Positions 61,509 through 64,000 of a stretch of DNA of 64,000 bases are shown here, one piece after another (positions within the stretch are counted from its first letter, which is position 1; the number at the start of each line of letters is the position of its first letter). The notes below the pieces were generated by a model. That model did no database searches. It worked only from the letters and a program-made list of their open reading frames with translations, and was not told the DNA's origin. The stretch is from an uncultured Nioella sp. (GTDB lineage: Bacteria; Pseudomonadota; Alphaproteobacteria; Rhodobacterales; Rhodobacteraceae). A program made the position numbers and the translations under genes. The stretch lies in NCBI GenBank assembly GCA_947495575.1, contig CANLZL010000004.1, positions 124,001 to 188,000 on the forward strand, written 5' to 3'.

Positions 61509-62864
61509 TTAGTGGCTCGATTGTTCAGCAAAATCTTCCCGCGCCAGCCCATGTTTTTGCATCTTTTCATAGAGGGCTTTGCGGCTAAGGCCGAGCGCCT
61601 CATAGGTTTCTTTCAGGCTGCCGCCATGCGCCGTCAGGCTTGCAGCGATTAGGGATTTCTCATGGTCGGCCATTTGATCGGCCAGCGCCTGCCCAGTGGC
61701 GAGGCCCGGCCCGATATCCAGATCGAGACCGAGAGCAAAGCGATCCGCGGCATTGCGCAACTCCCGAACATTACCGGGCCAGCGCCTGCCAGCGACGGCT
61801 GTCAGGATGGCGCCCGGAACGTCGGGGGCTGGCAATTTGTACCGCGCAGCGGCCTCACCCACCAATTGCACGAAGAGACGCGGTATATCCTCTCGGCGTT
61901 CTTCGAGATCGGGAATGCGCAGTGTAACGACATTCAGACGATAGAGCAGGTCGGGGCGGAAGCGTCCGGCCTCTGCCTCTGCCGCCAGGTCGGATTTGCT
62001 GGCCGCGAAGATACGGATATCCAGCGCCACTGGGTCGTTGGAACCAAGCCGGGTGATGACCCTGTTCTGGATCGCGTTTAGCAGCTTGGCCTGCACAGGC
62101 TGTGCCATGCTCTCGATTTCATCCAGAAACACAGTTCCACCACGGGCATGTTCGAATTTGCCAAACCGGGCACGGGTCGCGCCGGGAAAGGCGCCGGCTT
62201 CATGCCCAAAGAGCTCGCTTTCGATCAGATCGGCAGGTAGGGCGGCGCAATTGATGTGGACAAAGGGCTTTTCAGATCGTGGACTGGCACGGTGTAGCGC
62301 GCGCGCTGCGACCTCTTTTCCGGTGCCGGTGGCTCCTTCGATCAACACATCGGCTTCGGTGGCGGCAATGGCCCTTATCTGTTCTCGTAGCTTGGTCATC
62401 ACCGGGCTACGTCCCGTCAATCGCGCCTCAATCGGATCGCGCGCGCCTACCTGCTGACGCAAGGTGCGGTTTTCAAGCGTCAGTCGGCGTTTGTCCAACG
62501 CCCGTCGTACGGTAGAAACGAGGCGCGCCGGGGAATAGGGTTTTTCCAGAAAATCATAGGCGCCGTCGCGCATGGATTGCACGGCCAGTTCTACATCACC
62601 ATGCCCGGTTACAAGGATCACCGGAAATTCAGGATCAATTTCCAGCGCTTTTCCCATCAACTCCAATCCGTCCATGCCGGGCATGCGGATATCTGTCACA
62701 AGGATGCCGGGAAAATCGCGCGCGACATGGGCAAGCGCCTCGGTCGCGTCCGAAAACGGCGTCACGTCCAGATCGTCCAGTTGCAGGCTCTGTTCCGCGG
62801 CCATCCGCAGGTGATCTTCGTCGTCGACAAACAGGATGGTTTCACGCGATTTTGGGTCACTCAC
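61509..62864 (-). CDS. dctD: DctD-like response regulator with sigma54-type AAA+ domain (GAFPGA variant)
   Basis: This 451-residue regulator has a receiver domain (ETILFVDDEDHLRMAAEQ, phospho-acceptor in TDIRMPGMDG, lysine in LEKPYSPARLV), an AAA+ domain (Walker A GATGTGKEVAARAL; Walker B GGTVFLDEIESM) and a Fis-type DNA-binding end (GSLKETYEALGLSRKALYEKMQKHGL). The loop that normally contacts sigma54, GAFTGA, reads GAFPGA here, with proline at residue 227. It overlaps dctB by four bases and lies next to the TAXI-TRAP operon, its likely target. Confidence 0.92.
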   Translation of the reverse strand: MSDPKSRETILFVDDEDHLRMAAEQSLQLDDLDVTPFSDATEALAHVARDFPGILVTDIRMPGMDGLELMGKALEIDPEFPVILVTGHGDVELAVQSMRDGAYDFLEKPYSPARLVSTVRRALDKRRLTLENRTLRQQVGARDPIEARLTGRSPVMTKLREQIRAIAATEADVLIEGATGTGKEVAARALHRASPRSEKPFVHINCAALPADLIESELFGHEAGAFPGATRARFGKFEHARGGTVFLDEIESMAQPVQAKLLNAIQNRVITRLGSNDPVALDIRIFAASKSDLAAEAEAGRFRPDLLYRLNVVTLRIPDLEERREDIPRLFVQLVGEAAARYKLPAPDVPGAILTAVAGRRWPGNVRELRNAADRFALGLDLDIGPGLATGQALADQMADHEKSLIAASLTAHGGSLKETYEALGLSRKALYEKMQKHGLAREDFAEQSSH

Positions 62865-64000
62865 TGGGCGGCCAGTCCTTCTGATTGATCGGCGGCTTGC
62901 AAATCGACAACAAAGATTGCGCCGCCATCAGGGTGGTTTCGCGCGGCCAATGTGCCACCGAAATCCTTGACGATATTGTAAGAAATGGAAAGCCCCAGAC
63001 CCAGACCTTTACCCGGTGATTTCGTGGTAAAAAATGGATCAAAAAGGTTCTCCAGCACATCATCGCTGAGACCTGGGCCAAAATCACGGACCTCGACTTT
63101 GCGGCGCGCACCTTCCGTCACCACTGAAATTTCGATCTCTGGTTTTCCTCGCGCTTCCATCGCGTCCAAGGCATTAGACAAAAGATTGACCAAAACCTGT
63201 TGCAATCTGACCTGGCCGCCGGAAACCAGAATATCCGTATTGGGCCGGTTATAACGCAACTCGGCCTTGGCAGCGTTCAGTTTGGGCCCCATCAATTCAA
63301 TCGCCGCATCAAGCACCTCCAACAGGGACACGGCACTGATTTTTTCCTGCGGCCTACGGGCGAAATTGCGCAGATGTTTCGAGATGGAAGCCATTCTGTC
63401 GGCCATCTGCGAAATCAGTGTCACGTTCTTTCGGGCATCTTCAGCGCGATCCCGGTCAAGGAAGGTTGCTGCATTCTCTGCATAGGCTTTGACGGCGGCC
63501 AATGGCTGGTTGAACTCATGGCTGAGCGCTGCCGACATTTGGCCCAAGGCCGCCAGTTTGCCTGCCTGAACCAGTTCCGTCTGCGTTTTTCGCAAACGCA
63601 GTTCCGTGGCCTTACGTTCTTCGATCTCTTGCACCAATTGCGTGTTTGCGGCGTTCAAATCAGATGTTCGTTCGGCCACCCGGCGCTCCAATTGCGCGCG
63701 GTGAGCCTGTTGTTGTTCCAACCGCTCCAGCAAACGGGCGCGGCGTTGCAGGAACAGGACGCCGACAAGCCCGGCAAAAAGGACGGCCAAAATAATAAGG
63801 GCAAGCGACTGCCTGGCCTGGATAAGGGCAGGGCGGGTAGGTGTCAGGACCATCACCCGCCATCCTGCGGCGGCGACAAGCCCGACATTTGTGACGAAGT
63901 CCTCTTGATCGGAAACCGTCAGGATCGACCGCATATCGGCCAGCGCTTCGGTTTCAACCTGCATCGGGATCAGCCGGTCCAACGGGTATTGTCGGGTTTC
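62861..64000 (-). CDS. dctB: DctB-like sensor histidine kinase, 5' end outside window
   Basis: About 379 residues are visible; the frame continues unbroken to the right edge. The visible part has the end of a periplasmic sensing domain (DMRSILTVSDQEDFVTN), a transmembrane helix (SLALIILAVLFAGLVGVLFL), a coiled-coil linker (about LERLEQQQAHRAQLERRVAERTSDLNAANTQL), the phospho-acceptor histidine in AALSHEFNQPLAAVKAYAENA and an ATPase domain (QVLVNLLSNALDAM, RDFGPGLSDD, GKGLGLGLSISYNIV). It would sense a carboxylate and phosphorylate the DctD protein encoded just after it. Confidence 0.93.
   Translation of the reverse strand, partial: ETRQYPLDRLIPMQVETEALADMRSILTVSDQEDFVTNVGLVAAAGWRVMVLTPTRPALIQARQSLALIILAVLFAGLVGVLFLQRRARLLERLEQQQAHRAQLERRVAERTSDLNAANTQLVQEIEERKATELRLRKTQTELVQAGKLAALGQMSAALSHEFNQPLAAVKAYAENAATFLDRDRAEDARKNVTLISQMADRMASISKHLRNFARRPQEKISAVSLLEVLDAAIELMGPKLNAAKAELRYNRPNTDILVSGGQVRLQQVLVNLLSNALDAMEARGKPEIEISVVTEGARRKVEVRDFGPGLSDDVLENLFDPFFTTKSPGKGLGLGLSISYNIVKDFGGTLAARNHPDGGAIFVVDLQAADQSEGLAAQ

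Overview
The window reads as chromosome of a marine, Roseobacter-type alphaproteobacterium (Rhodobacteraceae). The support is indirect but consistent: an aa3 oxidase ctaD followed directly by a DUF2244 gene, a PCMT-like methyltransferase followed by tolC and a PopZ-like acidic protein, a DUF6280 gene, two TRAP transporters of different classes, a DctB/DctD pair, and heterotetrameric sarcosine oxidase and methionine gamma-lyase genes. Ribosome binding sites are of the GGAG/AAGGAG type and most genes sit in short operons.

1-20.8 kb is ordinary core genome: the end of an enolase-superfamily gene, a hemerythrin-like protein, an ArsR/SRPBCC pair whose SRPBCC gene carries an in-frame stop, ilvC with two divergent tandem Lrp-type regulators, a class V aminotransferase, a UbiH-type hydroxylase, a HAD phosphatase, a GntR regulator, a glycosyltransferase with an MshEN-like N-terminus, carA, a YqeY protein, two secreted NTF2-like paralogues, ctaD, lipB, a membrane-bound LytTR regulator and a secreted peptidoglycan-binding protein.

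20.86-48.85 kb is a genomic island of about 28 kb. A tyrosine recombinase lies just downstream of tRNA-Leu(GAG), and the last 22 bases of that tRNA recur as a direct repeat at the far end (48824-48845). The island has three blocks. (i) 22.8-29.8 kb: a LysR regulator, a pirin, a flavin reductase, small membrane proteins, an epimerase, a VOC protein and SRPBCC proteins, ending in a scar of truncated genes. (ii) 29.9-36.0 kb: a methionine-degradation block matching Pseudomonas mdeR-mdeA-mdeB in kind (Lrp regulator, methionine gamma-lyase, AceE-like 2-oxo-acid dehydrogenase), with an extra PLP lyase-like enzyme and an OsmC protein between mdeA and mdeB. (iii) 36.1-48.4 kb: two related TetR regulators enclosing a dimethylglycine/sarcosine dehydrogenase-like flavoprotein, a DctP/Q/M TRAP transporter and soxBDAG. 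Blocks ii and iii together would consume methionine and N-methylglycines, the two product types of betaine:homocysteine methyl transfer. That link is my inference; no such methyltransferase is in the window.

48.9-64 kb returns to core genome: a DUF1045 protein, tRNA-Cys(GCA), the PCMT-tolC-PopZ-like-rhomboid run, two small secreted cysteine-containing paralogues (one apparently frameshifted), efp, a DUF6280 gene, an orphan gene, and a TAXI-type TRAP transporter with a DctD/DctB two-component system. The DctD AAA+ domain has GAFPGA in place of GAFTGA. The dctB gene runs off the right edge.
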